Below are positions 35,383-48,252 of a stretch of DNA of 64,000 bases, in pieces. The position numbers and the translations under genes are program-made. The notes under the pieces were generated by a model. That model was given only the letters and a program-made list of their open reading frames with translations, ran no database searches and had not been told where the DNA came from. The stretch lies in contig NC_034411.1 in assembly GCF_002078875.1 (NCBI RefSeq), positions 3,856,796-3,920,795 on the forward strand, given 5' to 3'. The stretch comes from Numida meleagris (Eukaryota > Chordata > Aves > Galliformes > Numididae). How positions within the stretch are numbered: position 1 is the stretch's first letter; each line of letters begins with the position of its first letter.

Positions 35383-37656
35383 TAAATGATTTGCATTGGA
35401 AATGGTAGTAGGATTTTGATTATAGAATTTAATGAATTCCAGATACCTATCGTTTATTTGTTAAAGACTTCTCATAACTCAGCAACCAAGAGTGATTTCT
35501 CTCCTGAATGTGACTAAAACCCAGATCTAGTATTTTGACTTCTCTATCATTTCATTTAAAACCTCTTAATACACCATCACTGAATGCACTTTGGGTCCCC
35601 AGTGATGCAGCTTGTACTTTCATGTTAAGGCAAAGTGGGAATTGTCTGCAGTGGTGTGATTATTTGCACAGTGAAGCTGTTCCCTGCCCACTGCCAGAGC
35701 CGGCATGGATTGGGATGTGCTCAGTGTAGGGCATCCTCCTCCTCCCTACAAGAAGCAGTATGTATATATTCTATGCTTATTAGTCATAGATTTGGTTTGT
35801 GGCATCCACCAGGTTGTCTTGTACTTCAATGGTATGCAGCTTTCTGTGGAACTCCTGCAGGTCTCTCTCCTCTGGTTTTACAGCTAAGAAACTGACTGTG
35901 GCTGACACAGTGTGATCTCGCCAGGTTGCTAATGCAAACGTTAAACGCAGTGCTCTCGATCCCATTAGCAATCCCCAAAGCACCACGCTTGCTGCAGATC
36001 CTCACTCTGTGATCTTGGCAATTACTCTTTTCTGCTCCTGACAACTGGAGCTCCTTTCATCTCCTCTGCTGGAGTTTGGTCTTTTGACCTCCTGCAACTT
36101 TTCACAAGGCAAGATTTGCATTATTTGATCTGGTTCTGCTCAGGAAGTGAAGCTGCAGGCTATGCCACGTGCTGCCTGTTAACGCTCCCCCTAACCCTAC
36201 CTCATCCTAACCCTCTCCCCTTCTTAGAGGCCTGGACTCAGCCTATACCTCCCGACAAACTTAGTGCCTTCCAAACGTAGATATACAGATTTGAACCAAT
36301 GTAAACTTCTTCCCAGTGATCCCCTCTGCTGCACAGGAGGGCATTATGTTGTACAGTTCTCTGGATTTCTTTGCTTGGAGTCGTCTGGAGCTCAGCTTCC
36401 CCCCACCCACCTAACAGTTGCTTTGGGGACTTGAGTTGCTTTAAAATTTGCAGAACAGATTCAAGTTTCCTTGTTCGATGATGCAGGCATTAAACTAGAA
36501 CTGTGAGAAGAGCGTGAAGAAATATCCGTGGAAGTCTCATCTGAGTGTATGTTGATATACATGAATATAAGAAAAGAAGAGGAAATTTCAGACAGCTCAG
36601 AATATTTTCAGGCATCAGCCTCTGTGCCGGTCTTTCTGGCTAGAAAGAGCATCTTCTTGAAGATAAGCAAATCACCATTTTACACATGCTTGCCTGTTCA
36701 GTTTTTAATCTTTCTTTTCCAGTTATGTAAACAGAACGACGACAGTATTAACCATGTAACACTGGTAAGCTGATCCACTTGCTCCAAGTTATCAAACACA
36801 AAGCACTGCAGGGCTGGTTCCTAAATTGAGTTGGATATATGTTTTTTTTTTTTTTTTTTTTTTTACATCTGTGTTATTCTGAGCTCTTATGTAAACACTT
36901 GGAATGCAATTTCTATATATACTGGGCTTGTTATGCAACTGCTCTGTGCAGTGATGCCAAAGGGATTTAATTTTCTTATCGCTGGCTTTTAGAAGAAGTG
37001 ATCAAGCATTCTTTCCGTGGAAAGCACAGAGAATGATCGAGGGAAAAACAATAATAAGAATGACAGAAAACAAGGACAACTACAAATTTGAAAAGAAAAA
37101 AAAATGATCCTAATTTACAAAACTACTTATGGTGCCTTTTTCTGAATGCATGATTCCTGCTTCAGTACAACTCCACTACATTTGTTCTTTATGGAAATTT
37201 CATTTTCATTGAATAGTTCAATATACATCTGTTTCACAACCCATGCTGAATACTTTATGTATTATTGATGAAGCTTGCTTATTTATAGCAGATGTTTAGC
37301 AGGATGTCAATGGAAAGTATTGCTGGAAATGTGTTCCATCGGAGTTGGAGGCTGGCGCGCTCCAAAGCAACGATGCTCAGCACATCCCGAGAGCAGTTAT
37401 GTGAATATGCTGGAATTGCTGAAGTGATGGATAAATGGCAGCTCTCCACAAGAGCTGCTGCTTTCCCTGAAAACGTCTTGAAAATCATAAAGTTGCTTTG
37501 TACAAAAGCCAATTTTTTTTGTGGATTAGAATGGAATTAATTTTTCAGTTGATGTATTAAGTACTAAAAACCCCACCCAAGAAAAACTGAGGTTGCAAAA
37601 TCAAACCTTTGGACTTTGAAGCTATTATGCTAGAGTTTATCTAAATGAGATTTCTT
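35383..37656. other. Non-coding stretch
   Basis: No recognised gene. It holds a T23 run at 36842-36864. An 82-codon plus-strand open frame (37292-37540) has a reasonable composition but matches no family I know. Confidence 0.5.
36842..36864. repeat. T23 homopolymer
   Basis: Uninterrupted T run. Confidence 0.9.
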
Positions 37657-37813
37657 AGAATCACAGAATGGCTTGGGTTGGAAGGGATGTCAGAGCCCCC
37701 CAAGCCCCAACCCCTGCCATGGGCTGGCTGCCCCCCACCAGCTCAGACTGCCCAGGGTCCATCCAACCTGGCCTTGGGCACCTCCAGAGCTGGGGCACCC
37801 ACAGCTCTCTGGG
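37657..37813 (-). mobile_element. CR1 3' fragment
   Basis: The plus strand starts AGAATCACAGAATGGCTTGGG, the complement of the CR1 end, and runs to GGGGCACCCACAGCTCTCTG. Confidence 0.88.
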
Positions 37814-38389
37814 CTTTTCTGTGTATGTTTGTTAGAACTGTCTCTTTGCAGCCACAGTGAAATCCAGTTCTTCTGATCCCAGGCAGGCAGCACACTTGCT
37901 TCTTAGCCTCCTCAAGTCATTGGGCTTGTGTACAGCTGCTGTGCAGCAGACTGACCCAAGCATAGCCCTGCCAGCGCTGCCATCCTGTCCACTGAGCTGA
38001 ACTAGAAGCACTCTGAGATTTAATTCTGCATCCCTGCCATTTAAGGAAGCATCTGACTGAGCTGGTGAGGCCAAGCACTTGTGCTAGCACACTTGGGCTG
38101 TAGAATGGTAGAAAGATTAAAAAACAACAGCAACAACAACAACAAAAACCTCTACTGAATTTCCTTTAACGTTAATATTTCCCGCAGAAATACTTCTTAA
38201 AATAGCAGCATTTTTCTTTGGATACACAAAGGGTTTAGTGATGAGTAGAAGCATGTCCAGAAACTTCCCGATGAAAGATGTGTTGGCAAACTAAGAGTAG
38301 TTGTCAATGAAGGGCATGATAGATGGGTGCTCTTTCAGCAGCATCATTATTTGCTTTTCAGGTGAATTATGCCATTCATGGCATGGATT

Positions 38390-38682
38390 ACGTGAGGATT
38401 GGCCGCTTTTCCCAGGTAATAGCGATAGGACAAGAGGGAATGGTATCACATTGCACACAGGGAGGTTCAGGTTGGATTTTAGGAAACATTTATTCTCTGA
38501 AAGAGCGGTGAGGCACTGGCAGAGGCTGCCCAGGGAGTGGATGGGGTCACCGTTCTCACTGTCCACTGTAGAGATGTGGCACTGAGGGACATGGTCAGTG
38601 GGCATGGTGGAGGTGGGTTAGGGTTGGACTGGGTGATCCTAGTGGTCTTTCCCAATCCTAACGATTTCTTGATTCTATGACC
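38390..38682 (+). mobile_element. CR1 3' fragment
   Basis: Contains AGGGAATGGTATCACATTG, AGGCACTGGCAGAGGCTGCC, GGGCATGGTGGAGGTGGG and a TTCTTGATTCTATGA tail. Confidence 0.88.
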
Positions 38683-39055
38683 CTCTGTTCTGTGCAGATA
38701 TGAAGTCTGCACTTGCCATAGGAAACTCAGGATGAATAAGAGTTTACTTTAGGGAACAAGCTCCTTGTTTTTACCACCTCGTTTTCACTTCTGTTTGCAG
38801 GAAAAAAACTTCTTACTTCTTCTGTAAATGCTATGAAATTTCCTCACATTTATAGCTCATTGTAGATTTCCTTGATGACAGGTTTTTGATGTACTAGTGA
38901 AGTACAAATGCATTCCTCATTCTCTCTGTGATATGTATTTCTAAGTGAACATCACTTTGTTTCAGCCTGTTCAAGGAACAATTTTCTACTGTGATGTTTC
39001 ATTTTTCATATAAAAGCTAACACTGCAGGAGTTTAGATGTTAGGCATAAATTCTT

Positions 39056-39250
39056 TGCTCAGAGGGCAGTGAGGCCCTGGCACTGCTGCCCAGAGAGCTG
39101 TGGGTGCCCCATCCCTGGAGGTGCCCAATGCCAGGTTGGATGGGCCATGGGTAGCCTGAGCTGGTGGGGGGCAGCCAGCCCACGGCAGGGGTTGGTGCTG
39201 GATGAGCTTTGCGGTCCCTTGAAACTCAAGGCATTCTGTGATTCTATGAT
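39056..39250 (+). mobile_element. CR1 3' fragment
   Basis: TTCTTTGCTCAGAGGGCAG, CAGAGAGCTGTGGGTGCCCC and a CATTCTGTGATTCTATGAT tail. Confidence 0.9.
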
Positions 39251-40249
39251 ATGATTTCAGAAATATTTCAAGAGTTGCTTTCGGAAAGGCCTGGCACCTT
39301 GTATCACAATAGAAGTGAAATGGAAGAAGGCCCATTAAGATGCTGGGTCCCTCTCCCTTCCTGTGTCTTTCTCCTCTATTTCAGTCCCATGCATAAAACA
39401 ATCTGTTCTAATTACAACAGTAACTTTGTATTAGAAGTAAATTCTTTATATTAGAAGTGGAGGGACCTCCACTCCGACAGCGTGACCTCTGTGCAGCAGC
39501 CCTGGCCGCCGGGTGGTGACAGCTGGGACAGGCTTGCTTTCTGCCAGATCAGGTTTGGACAAGAAAGTGTTTTCCCCCAGGTTTTGCTGTATTTTTAATC
39601 TTGCATTTTTGCATGAATTCAAAATTCGGTGAGTGAAACAATCACAGTTGGTTTGTACAGAATGCCTTCATCTCATTTGAAGCGGGTGATAAGGATGCTG
39701 CTGCACTTGTGAGACTGAACCAGCCTTTCTGTGCTTGAAAATACATTCTTAGCACAGGAATTTTCATGGCATTTCTTTCCCTGTAGCATGAAAGTAGGAT
39801 TGGATTCAGTGTTTGTTGTACCAAAGCAAAATGGTCTTGAGGAGCAATCCTGTTCCTGTAGCAGTGTTGGAAAAAATAAAAAACTTCCAGCACAACTTGC
39901 GTTGTTCTCATGTACTTCTTTTTTCACTGTTTCAGTGAAATCCACATTCCTGTCTCTGAAAGGATTGTGGGAACAGAAAACCGTGCTGCTGTCTTCCCAA
40001 AGCTGTGTGGAGTTTAGTCTGTGACTTTGTTCAGTGTCCTGTAAGAGCAACAGCTCTGAAAGCAATGACTTGTGGCTATTAATCATGATGACCTGACAGC
40101 TGTTGTATCTCTGCGCAGCTTTGCATCGCTGTTGAGAGGAATGCCATCACACCACATCACCCAAGTGACATTTTCCCTCTTCCTTTAGGAATGTGCCTTA
40201 TCTAAATGCCTTCATATAAAGCTGGGTTGGGGGTTTTCTTTGAATCGTG

Positions 40250-41135
40250 GAATCATAGAATTAGCAAGGTTGGAAAAGACCTACAAGATCATCCAGTCCA
40301 ACCATTCACCTACCACCAACAACCCCACTAAACTATGTCTCCCAACGCTATATCTAAACGTTTCTTGAACACCTCCAGGGACAGTGACTCAACCACCTCC
40401 CTGGGCAGCCCATTCCAGTGCCTGACCACTCTTTCAGAAAAGTAGAATTTCCTAATGTCCAGCCTAAATCTCCCCTGGCGCAACTTGAAGCCATTCCCCC
40501 TCATCCTGTCACTAGTTACAAGAGAGAAGATGCTGACCCCCAGCTCACTACAACCTCCCTTCAGGTAGTTATAGAGAGCAATAAGGTCTCCCCTGAGCCT
40601 CCTCTTTTCCAGACTGAACAATCCCAGCTCCCTCAGCTGCTCCTCATAAGGCCTGTGCTCCAGACCCCTCACCAGCTTCGTCGCCCTCCTCTGAACACGA
40701 TCCAGGGCCTCAATGTCTTTTTTGCAGTGAGAGGCCCAAAACTGGACACAGTACTCGAGGTGGGGCCTCACCAGCGCTGAGTACAGAGGGACGATGACTT
40801 CCCTACTCCTACTGGCAACACTATTTCTGATCCAAGCCAGGATGCCATTGGCCTTCTTGGCCACCTGGGCACACTGCTGGCTCTTGCTCAGCTGAGCATC
40901 GACCAATACCCCCAGGTCTGTTTCCTCCACACAGCCATCCAGCCACTCTGCCCCAAGCCTGTAGCGTTGCCTGGGGTTGTTGCAGCCAAAGTGCAGGACC
41001 CGGCACTTGGTCTTGTTGAACCTCATCCCATTGGCTTCAGCCCAGAGATCCAGTCTGTTCAGATCTCTCTGTAGGGCCTCTGTACCCCCAGGCAGATCGA
41101 CACTTCCTGCCAGCTTGGTGTCATCTGCAACGTTC
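40250..41135 (-). mobile_element. Young CR1 LINE, 5'-truncated, with long intact open frame
   Basis: The 3' ~890 bp of a CR1 retrotransposon. The frame is open from the 5' break at about 41135 to 40328. It begins within the reverse-transcriptase catalytic box (VADD at 41131-41120, where the family usually has FADD), then [68 protein letters not shown] and [20 protein letters not shown]. The 3' UTR ends ...CTAATTCTATGATTC. Lacking the endonuclease and most of the reverse transcriptase, it is not autonomous. Confidence 0.95.
40328..41026 (-). pseudogene. CR1 reverse-transcriptase C-terminal open frame (232 codons from first Met)
   Basis: Intact C-terminal portion of the CR1 ORF2-type protein, without stop or frameshift up to the natural stop. 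The Met at 41026 is internal to the original protein, so no gene product is expected. It is the best-preserved CR1 coding piece in the window. Confidence 0.85.
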
Positions 41136-42540
41136 TTGGTTGGTTGGTTGGTTTTTCTGGTTTTACTTTATAGTTGTGCAGAAAGAAGCTGGCCTGTTTT
41201 GTTTTGCATCATGGTTTTGGAGTCCCAAATATGATCTCTGGGAGCTGGGATGTTTAAGTTGCCATGGGCTGTGGGCAGGAAATAGATCTGTTTGGTTGTT
41301 TCTTCTCTGTATTAATTTCGCTTTTGACAAAGTTCTTGTGGACTTAATGAAATTCTGCTCCTTTGTTAATCCAGCAGCATGAGCAAACAAAACTAGGAGA
41401 CGTTATAGTAGAACACTTAATCCATCCTCCTGTTATACTCCAACATGTTTTCACGTGTTTGAGTGCAAAATGGGAGCGTTCCTGCAGCTGGGTATTGCCA
41501 TCCCATGCATATCATCGGATTCCAATTACAAGCTGATTCCTAGCTTAAGCTCAGATTTTGGCATCTCTCTGTCCTTGCTGCAGCCAGGCACAGCTCCCCC
41601 TACACATGATCTGTGTAGACCCTGGTTTGATGGCAGTAGTTGCAATTCTCAGTGCGCTCTCAGGTGTTGGTCAGCTTTTTGGTGATGTTTTTACTCTCTG
41701 TGTGCTTCATCCTTGACAGCAGTTGTTCACAAGTGTGCATACTGCCAAAAAGCAGTGACATGAATGAGGCAGATTGTGAAGGGAGGGGTATTTCTCCCTG
41801 CTAAACGAGGTCTTAGAAAAGTCTGCTCCTGAGTCATGATCAGATTTTTGAGTTGGATGTCTGATTGCAACTCTATACATACTATGTGAGAATGTGCGGG
41901 TCCTATATTTATATTGACTAAAAATGGAGTCGCAAATATACAAAAAAAAAAATAAAAAAAAAATAGAAGATTTCGAAACCAGTTCTTAAATTCATTTCTG
42001 AAAGCAGAAAGCACCACATATTTTATGCTGTTGACAGGATGGTATTTAGCCAGTGCATCACAGCACACACAGTTATCCACCAGGATTGAGTTAGCACTGT
42101 GCTGTGCCCTGCCCGTGCCCTGGTTTCAGCGCACACAGCAGGATTATAACACCAAATCTTAATCAACCTTAACCTTTTTCAGCTTTCGTGCTTTTGCAAC
42201 TGAGCACTTTAGAAGTGTCCTGTCATATTACTCAAGCACCTTGAAAGCAGGGAAAGGAAAAAAAGCAACAAACTGAGATCTGTAATTCTTCTGTTTCCTG
42301 CATCACTCAGAGGAGTCTGTATTTCTTGAGTACAAGCAAATGCAGATTTAATCATATCCTTTACATCTGAAATTCCATTCTTAGGCCGGTGGTACATGCA
42401 CAGGCTGCAGTGCACATGCAGAGATATATATGCACAAATCCTGATTTATTTCAGGGTTATTTTTCTTTTATTTTAGATGGATAAAACTGTTCCTAAATTA
42501 ATCTTATGTTCAATTCTAAATATATAGTGTTGTGTTTTTT
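41136..42540. other. Non-coding stretch
   Basis: Begins with a short TTGGTTGG run right at the CR1 5' break. No gene or known transposon was recognised. Confidence 0.5.
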
Positions 42541-42544
42541 TAAG

Positions 42545-42855
42545 TAGCCACCAGTCCATGCCCACTGCCCACGTCCCTCAGTGCTACATGTCCACGGCTC
42601 TGAACACCTCCAGGGATGGTGATCCCACCACTCCCTGGGCAGCCTGTGCCAGTGCATCACCACTCTTTTGGAGAAGAAAATGTTCCTAGTATCCAAACTG
42701 AGCCTCCCCTGGCACAACGTGAGGCCATCCCCTCTCGTCCTATTGCTGTTCCCTGGGAGTAGAGGCCAACCCCACCTCACACAGCCTCCTTTCAGGTCGT
42801 TGCAGAGAGCGATGAGGTCTCCCCTGAGCCTCCTCTTCTCCAGGCTGTACAATAT
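42545..42855 (-). mobile_element. CR1 3' fragment
   Basis: Complement of a CR1 end: CCCACGTCCCTCAGTGCTAC, CACCTCCAGGGATGGTGATCC, CTCCCTGGGCAGCCTGTGCC and GAGCCTCCTCTTCTCCAGGC on the plus strand. Confidence 0.9.
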
Positions 42856-43317
42856 AGGCACACTGAAAGGGTAATACAACATCCATCACACTGAGCTGTT
42901 TCCACAGGTATGTAAATGACGTGGACAACTGTGTGTTGTGGAGGTGGGTTCTGTATTCCATAGTGCATCCCACAGTCTGAATACACCACTGTTTTCCAAA
43001 TTTGAAAACCCAGGGCTAACTTTGTTAGCTCACAACCTTCTCAAAGAGCAGCATAACTCAGTTTGCATTATTCCTGCCATATGCTGTAGGCTTTTCTTGA
43101 GTAGTAAGAAAGAGGAGAATGCTGTTTAGAGAGCAGTCAATTTCATGCCATTTACTAATGACATTAATTTTCAGAAAAGACCAAATTATGTGTTATGGAT
43201 CTTTGAGAAGAGAAACTACTTTCTGCACCCCTAGCACTAGGAAAGGGTCACTGCTGGGATTTGTCCTGCAGGAAAAGCCAGAGGTACAGACAGCTGAGGA
43301 GTGGACTTACATGTAAA

Positions 43318-43415
43318 TCGTAGAATCATTAAGGCTGGAAAAGACCACTAAGGGCAGCATGCCCAACCACCAACCCATCCCCACCATGCCCACTAACCAT
43401 GTCCCTCAGTGCCAT
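43318..43415 (-). mobile_element. CR1 tail
   Basis: Plus strand: TAGAATCATTAAGGCTGGA ... CCAACCCATCCCCACCATGCC ... TCCCTCAGTGCCAT. Confidence 0.88.
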
Positions 43416-43855
43416 AAATAGGTGCATACAGGCATGTTGCAGCAGGTTTGGCTGTGCTGGGAGGCACTTGGTGTTTGCTGACTCCTGGGCTGACAGTCAG
43501 TGGTCAATATTCATGGTGAATATGCACTACTTGCTATTAGAGTTATTGAAATGCACACAGATCTCTGTTTTAAGCCTGGGAGGTGTGCTTTTTGCTCTCT
43601 GAAGCATGCAGCTCTTGTAACATGCCTTTTTTTCTTTGAAACATTTTTTGCTGTCAAAATATGAAATCCTGATTCAAATCTCAGCACCTGTGTGATGTTG
43701 ATACCATTTACATAAACAAAACCCAAATGTGCAGAGACCCCGGGAGTACTGTGGTGCTAACTAAGGTGGAATTAATGCTTTCTAACTTTTGATTCTCTTC
43801 CTGCAGGCGTGCTTGCTTCTTCATTTTACTTTATCACCCTGTGCCCTATAGGTTT

Positions 43856-44023
43856 GCTGGAAGGAGGCCCCAGCACAGGCTGCCCCATCCCTGGAGGTGC
43901 CCAAGGCAGAGTTGGATGGGCCCTGGGCAGCCTGAGTTTGTGGGTGGCAGCCAGTCCACGGCAGGGGTTGGGGCTGGGGGGCGTTAAGGTCCCTGCATCC
44001 CAAGCCATTTTATGATGCTATGA
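43856..44023 (+). mobile_element. CR1 3' fragment
   Basis: CTGCCCCATCCCTGGAGGTG, GGGCAGCCTGAGTTTGTGGG and a TTTTATGATGCTATGA tail. Confidence 0.87.
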
Positions 44024-44526
44024 TCATGGAAATTGGCCAAATTGACAAACTCTACCAGTGGAGTGTCCATGGGCACTTAAGAAGCTATTGATCCTCACCG
44101 TCCCCAAACGTGACAGCAGTGAGCAGCTTGACTCACCCTGTCTGGTATGGAAAGCTCTGCTGGTGGCAGCCAGGCAGTGCTCACAGCTTGCTCCAATTTG
44201 ATTAGACATGGATATTATATATCCTATACGATGACATGTTATATGCCTCTGCCTCCATGTAGGAATAAATTTGTTCTTGTTGTGTGCTATGTTGTGACTG
44301 GAAACATGGAAGTGGCAGAGATGCCTCTCAGAAAGCAAACGAGAGTCTGGTAGTATGTATCTCCCCGGTTCTGGCCTTTGTATTTGTGCTTTGCCGTGCT
44401 GGCAGGTTGTGTCAGGCAGAGAGGATTTTTTTCCATTCTGAATTTACAACCAGTAGGATGTGCTGAAGAATGTGATTGAGAATTGCCTGCTGGGTGCCTT
44501 GTCCATACATATGTCACCGACATCTT

Positions 44527-44626
44527 AGGGGACGTGATTTAGTGGGGAAATATTGGCGGTAGGGGGGTGGTTGGACTGGGTGATCTTGGAGGCCTTTTCC
44601 AACTTTGGTGATTCTATGATTCTATC
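44527..44626 (+). mobile_element. CR1 tail
   Basis: GGTTGGACTGGGTGATCTTGG and TTGGTGATTCTATGATTCTAT. Confidence 0.85.
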
Positions 44627-45591
44627 ATCTTCTCAGGCTTGCAGGTTGTACGGCTCTGAGCATCACTCTCAGAACAGAACACCTAATTCCAGGCACTCAA
44701 AGTGTAATTTAAACTTGAAATTTAAAGAGCATCCATAATCCTTCTCATTTTAGCTGCAAAAATTGCTCCCACTTCTTCCTCAGAACATGTGGAGAACAAA
44801 TGCCACCTGAGTGTGCTCAGCTCTCTGTTGATTAGCAAGCAGGGGATGTGAACGTAGGCAGAAAAGGAGATGTGTAGTTCAAGCTTCTTTTGGAATTTGT
44901 TCAATCCCTCGAGTTGATGAAGTTAGACTAATTCCCTTTTTTTCTTTCATTTTTTGTAACAATTGTTGTGCATTTTTGCTCGCTGGCTCCCTTATTTTGC
45001 TTCCACACTGTCAGATGATTCACATCAAACTCACAAAAACTGACAGTAAACAAACTACTGCTCATCGGAGTGATTCAACCTCTACTCTTGGGAATAAATT
45101 TCAGATTGTTTGTGTTCCTACCCCAGGGATGTTCCACTGCTTTAGCTTTCAAAAATGCTGGCAATCCAAGGTTTTGGTCTTGTGATGCACCGGAGGCAGA
45201 GGTCGGTGTCCGGCTCCATCCTCTGGACATGCAGATGTTCTTCTTCCTGGTGTTCCCCCACAGGCAGCTCACTCTGGCACAGTCAGGACATTCGCAATAC
45301 CAAATAACACTTAATCCCCAGGAACAGAAGTGGAAAACATTGTGAAAGCTGGAGACAGAGCAAGACCACATCTTCCAGACGTGGTCCCAGCTGGAGTCAC
45401 ACAGTGCAGCTGCTCATGTATCCCCTCGCTGTGTCCACACTTCTGCCAGTGTTCTGCCTCTGCACCATCCAACGTGGGCAATGCCCATGTAGAATAGTGT
45501 CCTGGTACTGAGACAAGGGTATTTCTGCCATCTGGGCATCTAAACCCTCCACTGGATATGCAGTTACCAAGAGCTTGGTGAACTGAAGGTC

Positions 45592-45726
45592 CCTGGAGGT
45601 GTTCCAGAATCATGGAGATGTGGCACTGAGGGACACGGTCAGTGGGCATGGTGGAGGTGGGCTGGGGTTGGACTGCGTGATCTTAGTCGTCTTTTCCAGC
45701 CTTTAAGATTCCATGATTCTATGATT
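45592..45726 (+). mobile_element. CR1 tail
   Basis: GGAGATGTGGCACTGAGGGA, GGGCATGGTGGAGGTGGGC and a TTCCATGATTCTATGAT tail. Confidence 0.87.
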
Positions 45727-47197
45727 TAATCTTTCAGAATTCACATCACTTTATCCCAGCCGGGTTGCGCCATTTGCTGTGGACAAAGTCACATCCCTGT
45801 TGCAGCAGCCTGTTTATTGTCTCCAGCTATATGTGGCCCTTTGGAGAGTAGGGAATGTGAGGCTGCCCAGTGCCTGGTGTCCCCATGGGATGGCACTCTG
45901 TCCATGCCCGAACAGCAGGTGAAAACAGTTGTCATTTTGCAAGTCAAAAAGTGACTATGCAAATTAATGATTGGTGCTTCTCTGTTCCTCTCAGCTCTAG
46001 CACAAAGTCTGACATTGGGAGGAATGTTTGGGGTTTTCTTCCCAAATGCTGCAAATGACCTTATTTAGCAAAAAAGTATGACAGTTTTGTGTTCTTTTTT
46101 TCTTTTTTTTTTTCTCCGTCTATTTATAAATGGTGAGGGTTGAAATTCAGGAGCCATGAGTAAGAGGCTATTCGCATAGCCTCAAGCTTTCCCAGCCTCT
46201 CATTTTGCCAGTGCTCATCCACTTACAGTCCATGGGCTACGACCGGATGAAGGCTGTGGATCATGGGCAGCAAAAAGCCCGGGGAGCCCTTCCGTGCAAT
46301 GGAGATAACAAGCACGACAAGTAGGGACCAGTAATAGAGCCCTGCAGCAAAGCAAGCACGTTAGTCTATGGATTTGGCAATAACTCAGGTTATTTACAAC
46401 CCAATATAATTTTTTGGCAATCTCCACGCACCTACAGCGTCGCTGCGTGCTAACGAGCGGTTGTGCATACGCAATCGACACGCTTGTAAAATTACAGCAA
46501 ATGCCTCACGGTGGGGTTTCTGCCCCACGTGGGGCTCTGCCGCGTGAGGTGCCCAGCAGGCATCGGCACGATGTGCACCTGAATGCAAATAAATATTTCC
46601 ATAACTCTGGCTGAAATTGCTGGCTGACAATGGAGCGGCTGCAAATCATTATGTATTGAAATTCACACTTGTGCTTCAGCAATTTACTGTGGGTCTTATT
46701 TTTCTTGGGGAAATTATTTTTATTTTCTCAATAGAAGAATCCCCAAGGAAATCTCCTTGGTAACCAGAAATCACGATAGGAGTCCTGTGAAAATGTACTG
46801 CTGGTGTTCACTGACCGCTATATGCAGAAGAGAAGATAATTATGACGGTAAAAAGCCCCCAGTCAGTAGGTGCATTGCCAGGATCTCCATTCAGATACTG
46901 AAGCTAAGGGCCCTACTGCTCTAAGAAGTATGAATTTACAGGTGAGATAATAAGGAGCAATGCTGACTCAGTAGGGCAAGCATGCTTGGAGAATAATAGG
47001 ATTATTTAATATGATGTGTAAATACTAACGAATTAAATGTGAAACAACTTGCAGCTATTGATTTAAGTGCTTAAAAAGATATCTCTCAAAATGAGGGCTT
47101 CCAATTTTGAAGCCGGTGGAGGCAATGAATTAAAAACAGCCTGATTTAGAGAGAAACGTCCTTGCTGAATCCTTCGAGACACTGACTATTGACTCTC
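45727..47197. other. Single-copy non-coding stretch with possible regulatory character
   Basis: No coding exon was recognised. Within 46130-47110 the sequence keeps many CpGs and TAAT/ATTA homeobox-type cores in single-copy DNA between CR1 insertions. Confidence 0.4.
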
Positions 47198-47445
47198 CGC
47201 CAGGGGAGATTTAGGCTGGACATTAGGAAATTCTACTTTTCTGAAAGAGTGGTCAGGCACTGGAATGGGCTGCCCAGGGAGGTGGTTGAGTCACTGTCCC
47301 TGGAGGTGTTCAAGAAACGTTTAGATATAGCGTTGGGAGACATAGTTTAGTGGGGTTGTTGGTGGTAGGTGGATGGTTGGACTGGATGATCTTGTAGGTC
47401 TTTTCCAACCTTGCTAATTCTATGATTCTATGATTCTATGACTTC
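47198..47445 (+). mobile_element. Young CR1 LINE 3' end
   Basis: Differs at one base in 231 from the minus-strand copy at 40250-40480, then has a longer ATTCTATGATTCTATGA tail. Truncated at its 5' side at about 47198. Confidence 0.95.
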
Positions 47446-48164
47446 CGTTTTTGCTCTCTTGCCTTCAGCTGGTGAAACAGGTTTAATCCATGCTGTCTGT
47501 GTAGGTTGCTCCCTTCTGCGTGTATTTCACACTTTAAATTCACAACCTTTAGCTCTCAGTGCCTTGCTGTCTTGCTGAGCAACAGTCTGAAACCAAACGT
47601 GTCACTGAAACTTCTTTGCTTGGGTGGATCAAGCGTGGGTTATGGTAATTCTGAGTCAAAAGGAGGTGTGTGTTGGTTCCTTTGTACCAAGGAGAGAACA
47701 AAGCCTGTCACTGGGATGCAGAGCAATAGAAAGAAGTGCACTGCTTGGAAGAGGAGCACTGTGGCGACAACCCTGGGAAGCAATCCATTAAATTGGCTCC
47801 CGTTGCTTTGCATTCAATGTAATGGGCAGCACTGGGGCAGTGACTCACTGGGCCAGCACTGCTGTGGTTTAAAAATACTTTGAGAACGCATTTCACATCA
47901 GTATCCGCCTGAGTCACCACTTCCAACAAAAGGGCCTAGGGAAAACGTGTTGCTTTGGAAGTGGCTCTCATCTCCCTGTGCAGAGAAGGCATTTAAAATA
48001 ATGTTCCCAACCCTTCCCATGGGCTTTAGGTGCAGTTTGGGGAGTGGGCAGGTTAATGCTTACCTAATTACGGTGAACCCATTCATTTCCTCCCTGTTTC
48101 TGTCCTATTTGTGACTGGATAGCACAAGTAATCAGGGCTGTAACTCCTCAGATTTACATTCACT
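47446..48164. other. Non-coding stretch
   Basis: No recognised gene. A 125-codon plus-strand open frame at 47506-47883 resembles no family I know. Confidence 0.5.
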
Positions 48165-48252
48165 GAGGGATGTGGCATAGTGGGCGTGGTGCTGATGGTT
48201 GGACTGTATGATCTTAGAGGTCTTTTCCAACCTTAATGATTCTGTGATTCAT
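48165..48252 (+). mobile_element. CR1 tail
   Basis: GAGGGATGTGGCATAGTGGGC, ATGATCTTAGAGGTCTTTTCC and AATGATTCTGTGATTC. Confidence 0.87.

Noticed and set aside
36188..36222. CCCTAACCCTA-like stretch suggesting an interstitial telomere repeat
   Set aside because: Only two or three imperfect units; too short and irregular.
37292..37540. 82-codon plus-strand open frame
   Set aside because: Composition is plausible, but there is no recognised homologue, no clear splice signals and an open antisense frame as well.
40418..40780. Plus-strand 120-codon open frame
   Set aside because: Antisense shadow of the CR1 reverse-transcriptase frame.
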